From contig NZ_FUZK01000001.1 of assembly GCF_900166985.1 (NCBI RefSeq), forward strand, positions 783,309-847,308: 64,000 nucleotides of DNA. Reading direction: 5' to 3'. Shown piece by piece: positions 53,520-64,000 of the stretch. This stretch comes from Acholeplasma oculi (lineage in GTDB: Bacteria > Bacillota_I > Bacilli_A > Acholeplasmatales > Acholeplasmataceae). Numbering within the stretch: position 1 is the first letter of the stretch; every line of letters begins with the position of its first letter. Under the pieces are notes generated by a model that saw only the letters and a list, made by a program, of their open reading frames with translations, was not told where the DNA came from and searched no databases. The translations under genes were made by a program, and so were the position numbers.

Positions 53520-53957
53520 TTAATACTTCGTTTTAAAATATTCTGTGATATTAGATAGAGACTTCATTAAAACCTCATCTTGGTCAATATTTAAATCTGT
53601 GAATATCGCACTGATCATTTCATTATGAAATGCATCATGGATAGATAATACTTTTTTAGCTTGATCTGTAAGTTTTAAATAGACTTTTCTACGGTCTTTC
53701 TCATCTGAATATCTATAGACATGTTTTTTTCTAGATAAAATATTGATGGACGTTGTTAAAGTACCTAGAGTAACTCTAAGTCTTTTAGCAACCTCTCCCA
53801 TGGTTGGTATATCTGTGTTTCTAATAGCTTCGAGAACGTGAACTTCTGTCATTGATAAGGTCACACCTTTTTCTTTTAACGTTCGTTCCTCAATACTTAA
53901 AATATGATTGAAAACATCAACTAATAATGTATTGATGATTTCTTTACTTGTAGACAT
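53520..53957 (-). CDS. MarR family regulator, FabT-like
   Basis: 145 aa, full MarR length. Winged HTH: LSMTEVHVLEAIRNT, IPTMGEVAKRLRVTLGTLTT and wing YRYSDEKDRRKVYLKLTDQA. It lies 10 nt after a DegV/FakB-type gene, and a TTTGATTATCAAA palindrome like the streptococcal FabT box stands in front of that gene. The likely role is control of fatty-acid acquisition or synthesis in response to acyl chains, an inference from family, site and neighbour. Confidence 0.8.
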   Translation of the reverse strand: MSTSKEIINTLLVDVFNHILSIEERTLKEKGVTLSMTEVHVLEAIRNTDIPTMGEVAKRLRVTLGTLTTSINILSRKKHVYRYSDEKDRRKVYLKLTDQAKKVLSIHDAFHNEMISAIFTDLNIDQDEVLMKSLSNITEYFKTKY

Positions 53958-53967
53958 AACTTTCTCC

Positions 53968-54819
53968 TTAGTCTAATAATGCATAGCCTAAACCAAGTGT
54001 TCCAGGTCCAGCATGTGCACCAACTACTGGTGTTAATGGAATAATTGTGACATTTGCATCCGGTCTAGCTTCTCTTAACTCAGCCTCTAAAGATTGAGCT
54101 TTTTCTAGATTTGTAGTATATGCGATATAGAAATCGACTTTTTTACCTTGAGTTTCTTCTAAAACAATTTCCATAATACGTTTTTGAGCTTTAGTTGTTG
54201 TACGAATTTTTTCGTAAGGTTTTAACGATCCATCTTCCATAATTTTTAATAATGGTTTAATTTTTAATAAGGTACCGATTAATCCTGCTGCTGCAGATAA
54301 ACGTCCATTTTTAACTAAATATTTTAACGTATCCACTAATACGAAGATTTTTGTACGTGATTTATACGCATTTAAATCTTCAACAATTTGATCAAGTGTT
54401 TGACCTTTTTTAACTAATTCTAACGCTCTTAATCCAAGTACTGCTTCACCAAATGATACACTCTTGGAGTCAATAACTTCAACTCTAATACCTTCAACAA
54501 GTTCTTTTGCTAGTATTGCACCTTGGTATGTACCTGATAGTTTTGATGAAATACTTACAACAACTAACTCATTAAATCCTTTATCTCTGACATCTTCATA
54601 TAACTTTTGGAATGCTCCAGTGGATACTTGTGATGTATGGATATCTGCATTGGGTTTGTCTAACATCATTTGATAAAAGTCTTCTGCTTTGATTTCTGTG
54701 TGATCTACATATTCTTTTCCATCAAAAAATACGGTTAATCTAACATTACTCACTTCATTGTTTTCTTTTAGATAATCCATACCAGATGTGGATAAAACTG
54801 CTACTGCGATTTTGCTCAT
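53968..54819 (-). CDS. DegV family fatty-acid-binding protein (FakB-like)
   Basis: 283 aa from ATG 54819, which has AAGGGAG 6 nt upstream; the longer opening adds 26 odd residues. DegV signatures: STSGMDYLKEN, DIHTSQVSTGAFQKLYEDV, SISSKLSGTYQGAILA, VEVIDSKSVSFGEAVLGLRA and VGAHAGPGTLGLGY. Such proteins carry a fatty acid for the kinase FakA. FakA is not in the window. The FabT-like box upstream suggests fatty-acid-responsive control together with the MarR gene. Confidence 0.92.
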   Translation of the reverse strand: MSKIAVAVLSTSGMDYLKENNEVSNVRLTVFFDGKEYVDHTEIKAEDFYQMMLDKPNADIHTSQVSTGAFQKLYEDVRDKGFNELVVVSISSKLSGTYQGAILAKELVEGIRVEVIDSKSVSFGEAVLGLRALELVKKGQTLDQIVEDLNAYKSRTKIFVLVDTLKYLVKNGRLSAAAGLIGTLLKIKPLLKIMEDGSLKPYEKIRTTTKAQKRIMEIVLEETQGKKVDFYIAYTTNLEKAQSLEAELREARPDANVTIIPLTPVVGAHAGPGTLGLGYALLD

Positions 54820-54840
54820 AATATTCTCCCTTAAAATTAC

Positions 54841-54853
54841 TTTGATTATCAAA
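54841..54853. promoter_or_regulatory. FabT-like operator upstream of degV
   Basis: TTTGATTATCAAA, a perfect palindrome about a central T, matching the core of the streptococcal FabT box. It lies 22 nt before the degV ATG and includes a GATAAT that could be the -10, so binding would block transcription. Confidence 0.65.
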
Positions 54854-54906
54854 ATATATTTGTAAATTAAGTGTAACACATTATTTATTGTTTTCATACA
54901 AAAAAA

Positions 54907-54930
54907 AGCACAAAATGCTATTTTTGTGCT
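54907..54930 (-). terminator. Terminator of the dehydrogenase gene
   Basis: agcacaaaa/ttttgtgct stem with a 6-nt loop and T-run on the - strand, overlapping the stop codon end. Confidence 0.88.
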
Positions 54931-55781
54931 GTTTTGTATAGATTATCTAGATAATACAACATTAAAGCTTGAGTTCCCTTGTTTTCATATCCATTTAAAA
55001 CTAATTCATCTAACATGTTTTTAACTTGATTCAGTACTTTAAGTTCAACATGAGAGGATTCAATTGCAAGATTAAGATCCTTTAAAAAGTGTTTAATAAA
55101 AAATCCTGGTTCATAATTTTGTTCCATAATTTTTAATCCATTTACTTTTAATTGATTGGACTGTGCACTACCACCCATTAAAATTTGATAAACATCTGTT
55201 AAGTTTAGATTTTGTTGCATCGCAAAATATAGAGACTCAACAACACCTGCAAGTGCACCTGCTATAGCAATCTGATTGGCAAGTTTTGCATACTGACCAA
55301 AACCAGCAGTTCCAACATAAGTGATTGTTTTAGAAAAAGTTTTAAGTAATGGTTCTATGACTAGAAACTTATCTTTAGGACCTCCAACCATAGTTGATAG
55401 CGTTCCTTCTATTGCACCAGGTTCGCCACCTGTAACTGGGGCATCTAAAAGATAGATTTCTTGCTCAATCCCAATATTAGAAAGTTTAGTTGCAAGTTTT
55501 GGACTGGATGTTGTCATATCAACAATTATAGTACCTTTTTTTGCATGTTTATAGATTTCTAAAACAACGTCCTCTACATCCTTGGGATATCCGACAATCA
55601 ACAAGATAATATCGCTCGACTCTGTGAGTGACTCAATTGAAGTATGTACGTTACCATAAGCACTTAACTTCAATGCTTTTTCATATGTCCTATTGTATAT
55701 ATTGAGTGAATAACCATTTTGATGTAAATGTTTGATCATAGGACTTCCCATGATACCTGTACCTATAAAACCTATTTTCAT
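54918..55781 (-). CDS. 3-hydroxyisobutyrate dehydrogenase family oxidoreductase
   Basis: 287 aa. N-terminal Rossmann domain GFIGTGIMGSPMIKHLHQNG; DAPVTGGEPGAIEGTLSTMV is the substrate loop; KLANQIAIAGAL holds the catalytic Lys; FFIKHFLKDLNLA is the C-terminal helix pattern. NAD(P)-dependent reduction or oxidation of a short beta-hydroxy acid (hydroxyisobutyrate, tartronate semialdehyde or succinic semialdehyde); which one cannot be told. The terminator stem begins within the last codons. Confidence 0.9.
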   Translation of the reverse strand: MKIGFIGTGIMGSPMIKHLHQNGYSLNIYNRTYEKALKLSAYGNVHTSIESLTESSDIILLIVGYPKDVEDVVLEIYKHAKKGTIIVDMTTSSPKLATKLSNIGIEQEIYLLDAPVTGGEPGAIEGTLSTMVGGPKDKFLVIEPLLKTFSKTITYVGTAGFGQYAKLANQIAIAGALAGVVESLYFAMQQNLNLTDVYQILMGGSAQSNQLKVNGLKIMEQNYEPGFFIKHFLKDLNLAIESSHVELKVLNQVKNMLDELVLNGYENKGTQALMLYYLDNLYKTAQK

Positions 55782-55802
55782 GCCTTTACTCCTTAAAAAT
55801 TT

Positions 55803-56159
55803 TTATTTGATTGTTGCACCAAATGGTAATAATGCAAGTCTCATAAGTTTGAACCATTGCATACCAAATGGAATTCCTATAATAGTGATACAAAATAAAA
55901 CTCCTAAAAATAAATGTCCAATAGCCATTTCCCAGCCAAAAAATATAAGCCATAAAATATTTAAAACTGGATGTTTATCAAAGTTGGTTTCAACTTCTTT
56001 TCCCATAGGCCACAGCATTACTTTAGAGAATTTAAAGAACTGTCTACCTAATGGAATACCAATAATGGTAATACATAATAATAAACCTAATATAAACCAT
56101 CCCAGTGCAGTGATGAGACCACCAAATACTAACCAAATCAAATTACCTAAAAACTTCAT
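55803..56159 (-). CDS. YccF domain membrane protein
   Basis: 118 aa, two tandem YccF units: FGGLITALGWFILGLLLCIT then IIGIPLGRQFFKFSKVMLWP, and later GHLFLGVLFCITIIGIPFGM. Small inner-membrane protein of unknown function. ATG 56159 has AAAGGAG 8 nt upstream; an ATG at 56177 contains that SD and is rejected. Confidence 0.92.
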   Translation of the reverse strand: MKFLGNLIWLVFGGLITALGWFILGLLLCITIIGIPLGRQFFKFSKVMLWPMGKEVETNFDKHPVLNILWLIFFGWEMAIGHLFLGVLFCITIIGIPFGMQWFKLMRLALLPFGATIK

Positions 56160-56173
56160 TTTACTTCTCCTTT

Positions 56174-56476
56174 TCATTCGTCGAATTTATCGACGTCCAT
56201 TTTATAACCCTTTATTTTTTTCTTCGTAGCTTCTTTTAAACGTATATTTTCTTTAACCAAGGATTGTTCCCTATCTAAATCATCTTTATAGATGAGATAG
56301 TTAAAACCCCCAATTAAAGTAAATATTAAAGCACCACCAAAACCCATAAATATGGATTCCAGTAACTCCAGATTTTCAGTAAAAAAAGACATGATGGGTA
56401 GTCCAATCAAAATAAGTATAGCTGCAAAAAATGCACTAATCGCTGAGATTAAATAATTTGTACGTGGTCTAAACAT
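56174..56476 (-). CDS. Small membrane protein, unknown
   Basis: 100 aa. Two hydrophobic helices (about 8-32 and 42-63), then a charged helical tail (DDLDREQSLVKENIRLKEAT). No family recognised. It is upstream of, and nearly touching, the YccF gene, so the two likely act or are expressed together. Confidence 0.6.
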   Translation of the reverse strand: MFRPRTNYLISAISAFFAAILILIGLPIMSFFTENLELLESIFMGFGGALIFTLIGGFNYLIYKDDLDREQSLVKENIRLKEATKKKIKGYKMDVDKFDE

Positions 56477-56517
56477 ATTGAATTATCCCCTGTTCTTACT
56501 TTATTTCTTATAACTAT

Positions 56518-57906
56518 TTAAACATAAATTTGAATATTTTCATACTGTTTATGGTGATTATAATACATATGTGCTCCGATTAAAGCAACTGTTGAAGTTA
56601 TGGCAATACCAAAGGATACATAAGTTATCAATTGTCCTAAGCTTTGATTGGCTTGATATCCCATTAGATAATCTTCATATGAAAAGTACGTAATATCTTC
56701 ATAACTCAGTGTATATAAGTAATTCCATTTGGTTTTACTTACAAAATCCGTATGAAAGTTTCTATCATCAGATTGATCAATCGATAGAATGATTTCATCG
56801 CCTGTTTCTAATTGATCTAAAAATGCTTGGTCAACATATGGAAGATTTATTGAAGACACTCGGTACTCTGTATCTAAATTAGAAAATCCAATAGCGAGTT
56901 CATCTTCTAATTTTCTGTAATACAAGAAGTTACCAGAAATTGTTATTAAGTCCTCTGAACCTATTGGTTTATCTGTTTCAATGATTAAACCTACCATAAG
57001 CGTCATAAACAGAGAACACCCAATGATTACACCAAGTGTGACATTTAATATTTTTTGTTTTTGTCGACTATATCCCACAACAAATCGATTAGAATATCGA
57101 TGCTTCTCACCTAAGGATAAATCATCTAGCTCTAAATCCTTTTTATAATTATCCATCTGTTTTTTATATGATAATAGAAACATGAAATAGCCCAGTATAA
57201 TTAAAACGATTGTTTTTCCATCTAGACTTCCCAAACTATAAAAAAATAATAATGCTAAAACAGTCACTAAATGTATCCCTAACAAATGAACAATTTTATG
57301 TTTTTTAATGTTTTGGTTAAAATTTTTACGATATTCTTTTCCAATCCTTATTAGATTCTCATCAACTTTTTTGATTTTTAAATAATCGTCCATTGAATTT
57401 TCATATACATCTATTTTATAGTTTTGTTTCAATTCTTTGATTATATGGATAAATTCATTAAAGCCAACCGTATGCATATCCATCGAAAATAATTTTTTAT
57501 CCTCTTTGTTGATAAAAACGACCCCTAACGGATGTTCTTTCATATAAATATCTTGTATTGGGATGATTCTCTTGGAAAATATTCTTGAAACAACTATTTT
57601 TTTATCAAGAATTGCTTCATAATTTAAGTGTTGATCGATGATAATCAAGAGTGATAATGTTGAACTTACGACTCCAAATGAATAAATAAGCCATAAATAA
57701 GATGCATTCGTAAAAACTGAAAGAATACTCGCAATCATAAAAAGAATGATTCCGGTATTCATAAAAATATGGCCAATCACCTTTATGACTATTATTCCTT
57801 CTGTTTTATAATCATACCTTATTGTTCGATTCTTGTGATTCAAAACCATCGTATATGTATACATACTTAAAATAATGATCAAAGTTATAATGAATGTAAT
57901 GAACAA
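56518..57906 (-). CDS. Membrane protein with PH-like internal domain, unknown
   Basis: 462 aa. Hydrophobic segments at about 2-20, 42-64, 68-90, 205-225, 230-247, 290-312 and 430-452. Between the first set and the middle is a soluble stretch (about 92-165, KIVVSRIFSKRIIPIQDIYM) resembling bacterial PH-like modules. The region 315-425 is probably external. TTG start at 57906 with AAAAGGAG 8 nt upstream and no in-frame ATG; TATAAT at 57929-57934. It lies just downstream of the tRNA cluster terminator. Confidence 0.6.
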   Translation of the reverse strand: MFITFIITLIIILSMYTYTMVLNHKNRTIRYDYKTEGIIVIKVIGHIFMNTGIILFMIASILSVFTNASYLWLIYSFGVVSSTLSLLIIIDQHLNYEAILDKKIVVSRIFSKRIIPIQDIYMKEHPLGVVFINKEDKKLFSMDMHTVGFNEFIHIIKELKQNYKIDVYENSMDDYLKIKKVDENLIRIGKEYRKNFNQNIKKHKIVHLLGIHLVTVLALLFFYSLGSLDGKTIVLIILGYFMFLLSYKKQMDNYKKDLELDDLSLGEKHRYSNRFVVGYSRQKQKILNVTLGVIIGCSLFMTLMVGLIIETDKPIGSEDLITISGNFLYYRKLEDELAIGFSNLDTEYRVSSINLPYVDQAFLDQLETGDEIILSIDQSDDRNFHTDFVSKTKWNYLYTLSYEDITYFSYEDYLMGYQANQSLGQLITYVSFGIAITSTVALIGAHMYYNHHKQYENIQIYV

Positions 57907-57928
57907 GTTGCATTCTCCTTTTTGATTA

Positions 57929-57934
57929 ATTATA
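57929..57934 (-). promoter_or_regulatory. -10 box of the 56518-57906 gene
   Basis: TATAAT on the - strand, 22 nt before the TTG start; -35 unclear. Confidence 0.45.
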
Positions 57935-58000
57935 GTTAGAAGTAATTATCTATACATAGTATACATGATTTTAAACATATCAGGTGACAATACAATAAAA

Positions 58001-58020
58001 AAGTCTATCTTCATAGACTT
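58001..58020 (-). terminator. Terminator of the rRNA-tRNA operon
   Basis: An 8-bp perfect stem aagtctat/atagactt with a 4-nt loop and T-run on the - strand, directly after the last tRNA. Confidence 0.9.
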
Positions 58021-58033
58021 AAATTTTTAAAAG

Positions 58034-58109
58034 TGGTGGCTCCAGGCGGAATCGAACCGCCGACACGAGGCTCTTCAGGCCACTGCTCTACCGACTGAGC
58101 TACAGAGCC
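58034..58109 (-). tRNA. tRNA-Phe (GAA)
   Basis: 76 nt with encoded CCA. Acceptor GGCTCTG/TGGAGCC, T-stem GGCGG/CCGCC, loop CTGAAGA. The anticodon stem GTGGC/GCCTC has a U-U mismatch at the second pair. Confidence 0.93.
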
Positions 58110-58113
58110 ACTA

Positions 58114-58190
58114 TGGCGGTCCGGACGGGATTTGAACCCGCGATCTCCTGCGTGACAGGCAAGCATGTTAACCCCTACACCACCGGACCG
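58114..58190 (-). tRNA. tRNA-Asp (GTC)
   Basis: 77 nt with CCA. Acceptor CGGTCCG/CGGACCG, anticodon loop CTGTCAC. Confidence 0.96.
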
Positions 58191-58201
58191 TTTAATAAAA
58201 T

Positions 58202-58278
<77 letters not shown>

Positions 58279-58309
58279 ATATATATATCTATTATAACAT
58301 ATTTAATTA

Positions 58310-58398
58310 TGGCGGAGGAAGAGGGATTTGAACCCCCGCGGCTTTTACACCCTGTCGGTTTTCAAGACCGATCCCTTCAGCCTCTTGGGTATTCCTCC
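58310..58398 (-). tRNA. tRNA-Ser (TGA)
   Basis: 89 nt with long variable arm and CCA. Acceptor GGAGGAA/TTCCTCC, loop TTGAAAA. Confidence 0.95.
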
Positions 58399-58434
58399 AC
58401 GGTATAAACTTGTTATATTACTTTTTTGAAAAAC

Positions 58435-58511
58435 TGGTGGACCCGGTTGGACTCGAACCAACGACCGACCGGTTATGAGCCGGTAGCTCTAACCAACTGA
58501 GCTACGGGTCC
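58435..58511 (-). tRNA. tRNA-Ile2 (CAT, lysidine-modified, inferred)
   Basis: 77 nt with CCA. The anticodon is CAT in loop CTCATAA, but the body (GGACCCG acceptor, GGTCG variable region) resembles the Ile2 tRNA of Firmicutes, not elongator Met. It would need TilS to read AUA. Confidence 0.75.
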
Positions 58512-58515
58512 TTAC

Positions 58516-58592
58516 TGGTAGCGGCGGGGGGACTTGAACCCTCGACCTTGCGGGTATGAACCGCACGCTCTAGCCAGCTGAGCTACACCGCC
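58516..58592 (-). tRNA. Elongator tRNA-Met (CAT)
   Basis: 77 nt with CCA. Acceptor GGCGGTG, loop TTCATAC, the typical elongator Met pattern. Confidence 0.9.
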
Positions 58593-58627
58593 ATATGGTT
58601 AGAATCTTTAAGTCACTTTAGTTTTTC

Positions 58628-58703
58628 TGGTGGAGCTTAGCGGGATCGAACCGCTGACCTCCTGCGTGCAAGGCAGGCGCTCTCCCAGCTGAGCTAAAGC
58701 CCC
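58628..58703 (-). tRNA. tRNA-Ala (TGC)
   Basis: 76 nt with CCA; G3-U70 identity pair present (GGGGCTT/AAGCTCC). Identical to the spacer copy at 62188-62263. Confidence 0.96.
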
Positions 58704-58728
58704 TCAAAAATTTAAAAATAATTAAGAG

Positions 58729-58815
58729 TGGTGCCCGGAGTCGGACTTGAACCGACATGGATTTTACTCCACAGGATTTTAAGTCCTGCGTGTCTACCGA
58801 TTTCACCATCCGGGC
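58729..58815 (-). tRNA. tRNA-Leu (TAA)
   Basis: 87 nt with long variable arm and CCA; loop CTTAAAA. Confidence 0.95.
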
Positions 58816-58820
58816 AAGGA

Positions 58821-58896
58821 TGGTGTCCCGTGATGGACTCGAACCATCGACACCTTGATTAAAAGTCAAGTGCTCTACCACCTGAGCTAACGGGAC
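58821..58896 (-). tRNA. tRNA-Lys (TTT)
   Basis: 76 nt with CCA; loop CTTTTAA, acceptor GTCCCGT/ACGGGAC. Confidence 0.96.
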
Positions 58897-58903
58897 AGTA
58901 AGA

Positions 58904-58979
58904 TGGTGCCGAAAACAGGAATTGAACCCGCAACCTACTGATTACAAATCAGTTGCTCTGCCAGTTGAGCTATTTCGGC
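58904..58979 (-). tRNA. tRNA-Thr (TGT)
   Basis: 76 nt with CCA; loop TTTGTAA, acceptor GCCGAAA/TTTCGGC. Confidence 0.96.
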
Positions 58980-58988
58980 AAAATCTAA

Positions 58989-59064
58989 TGGTGGAGGCTG
59001 ACGGGATCGAACCGCCGACCCCCTGCTTGTAAGGCAGGTGCTCTCCCAGCTGAGCTAAGCCTCC
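58989..59064 (-). tRNA. tRNA-Val (TAC)
   Basis: 76 nt with CCA; loop CTTACAA, acceptor GGAGGCT/AGCCTCC. Confidence 0.96.
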
Positions 59065-59092
59065 ATATATATGGTTTAATAATTGAGATAAA

Positions 59093-59207
59093 TGCCTGGC
59101 AACGTCCTATTTTCGCTATTTGTATTAACTATCGTCGGCGCTGAAGTGCTTAACTTCTGTGTTCGGTATGGGAACAGGTGGAACCACTTCGCCATCGTCA
59201 CCAGACA
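59093..59207 (-). rRNA. rrf: 5S ribosomal RNA
   Basis: About 115 nt. TGTCTGGTGACGATGGCGAA at the 5' end and CGTTGCCAGGCA at the 3' end pair as helix I; CCATACCGAACACAGAAGTT is the conserved loop region. Confidence 0.95.
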
Positions 59208-59219
59208 TGCTCTCAAAAC

Positions 59220-59231
59220 TAGATAAATGAT
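59220..59231 (-). other. 23S processing stalk, 3' side
   Basis: On the - strand ATCATTTATCTA here is perfectly complementary to TAGATAAATGAT at 62139-62150, the other side of the 23S gene. Flanking TTTCAGA/TCTGAAA extends the pairing. This is the RNase III-type precursor stalk. Confidence 0.75.
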
Positions 59232-59269
59232 TTTCTGAAATTGAAATTGTGATGCGAATTCATCACGTA

Positions 59270-62121
<2,852 letters not shown>

Positions 62122-62138
62122 TTTATTTCTTTTCAGAC

Positions 62139-62150
62139 ATCATTTATCTA
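62139..62150 (-). other. 23S processing stalk, 5' side
   Basis: TAGATAAATGAT on the - strand, pairing with 59220-59231. A boxA-like TCTTTGAAAAG lies just upstream. Confidence 0.7.
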
Positions 62151-62187
62151 CTTTTCAAAGATCTCAATTAGGTTTCCCTAAAAGATT

Positions 62188-62263
62188 TGGTGGAGCTTAG
62201 CGGGATCGAACCGCTGACCTCCTGCGTGCAAGGCAGGCGCTCTCCCAGCTGAGCTAAAGCCCC
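62188..62263 (-). tRNA. tRNA-Ala (TGC), 16S-23S spacer
   Basis: 76 nt with CCA, identical in sequence to the copy at 58628-58703. Confidence 0.96.
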
Positions 62264-62269
62264 ATTATA

Positions 62270-62346
<77 letters not shown>

Positions 62347-62462
62347 CACTTTTGTTGATTGACATAAAGTCTCTCAAAACTGAATATGATGAACAAATTA
62401 GAGAATTGTTTGCTACGACTACGTAGCCTTTTTTGCTAAGTGTTAGTTAGCCTTTCTCCTTA

Positions 62463-63966
<1,504 letters not shown>

Positions 63967-64000
63967 ATGTTTTTGTTTGATTTTAGCTCTTTGCTTTTTG

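Noticed and set aside
58618..58881. 87-codon - strand frame across the tRNA genes
   Set aside because: It is made of tRNA-Ala, tRNA-Leu and tRNA-Lys sequence; a well-known false ORF type.

Overview
The window looks like a chromosomal segment of a wall-less, low-GC Firmicute relative, most likely an Acholeplasma-type Mollicute. Three things point this way: very AT-rich DNA, many lipobox lipoproteins with no cell-wall genes, and a Bacillus-like housekeeping gene order. The genetic code is standard: Trp is TGG, and TGA serves as a stop (for example gltX, tag, trmN6), which argues against the Mycoplasma/Spiroplasma code. The genus is inferred from these features and not from a database match.

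Layout. 1-4.0 kb: lipoproteins, membrane proteins, a small Cro-type regulator and an HprK-like P-loop protein. 4.1-10.9 kb: nusG-secE-rpmG-sigH-like-rlmB-mrnC-cysS, the Bacillus order, interrupted by a CtpE-like P-type ATPase. 10.9-17.2 kb: a fused Cas4/RecB-like plus DEDD nuclease (DUF2779), a GLUG-type lipoprotein translationally coupled to gltX, and rpsI-rplM behind a leader. 17.2-27.5 kb: SecB-like and YbjQ genes, then YitT, a T-box-controlled metG, rsmI-trmN6-holB-tmk, and truA-ecfT-ecfA2-ecfA1. 27.5-37.1 kb: the accessory part, with a thioredoxin/flavoprotein pair on the + strand, an AAA ATPase/RloB (AbiL-like) defence cassette, a pepF-tag-secreted nuclease operon and lipoproteins. 37.3-51.8 kb: the complete S10-spc-alpha ribosomal protein operon (rpsJ to rplQ). 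51.9-57.9 kb: a diverged enzyme-I-like protein, a MarR/DegV pair with a FabT-like operator, an HIBADH-family dehydrogenase and membrane proteins. 58.0-64 kb: a complete rRNA operon read on the - strand (16S-tRNA-Ile-tRNA-Ala-23S-5S) followed by eleven tRNAs and a terminator.

Almost everything is on the - strand; only the SecB-like gene and the trxA/trxB-like pair are on +. Gene packing is tight, with many ATGA or TAATG overlaps. Most transcription units end in a clear intrinsic terminator, and several double as neighbours' promoter or leader elements. No insertion sequence, prophage or CRISPR array was seen.

The best candidate for an undescribed system is the 28.76-31.28 kb cassette. It holds an AAA ATPase, an RloB/TOPRIM protein and a small two-helix membrane protein whose translation appears coupled to an 8-codon upstream ORF. 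A 20-bp direct repeat lies upstream of the cassette promoter.
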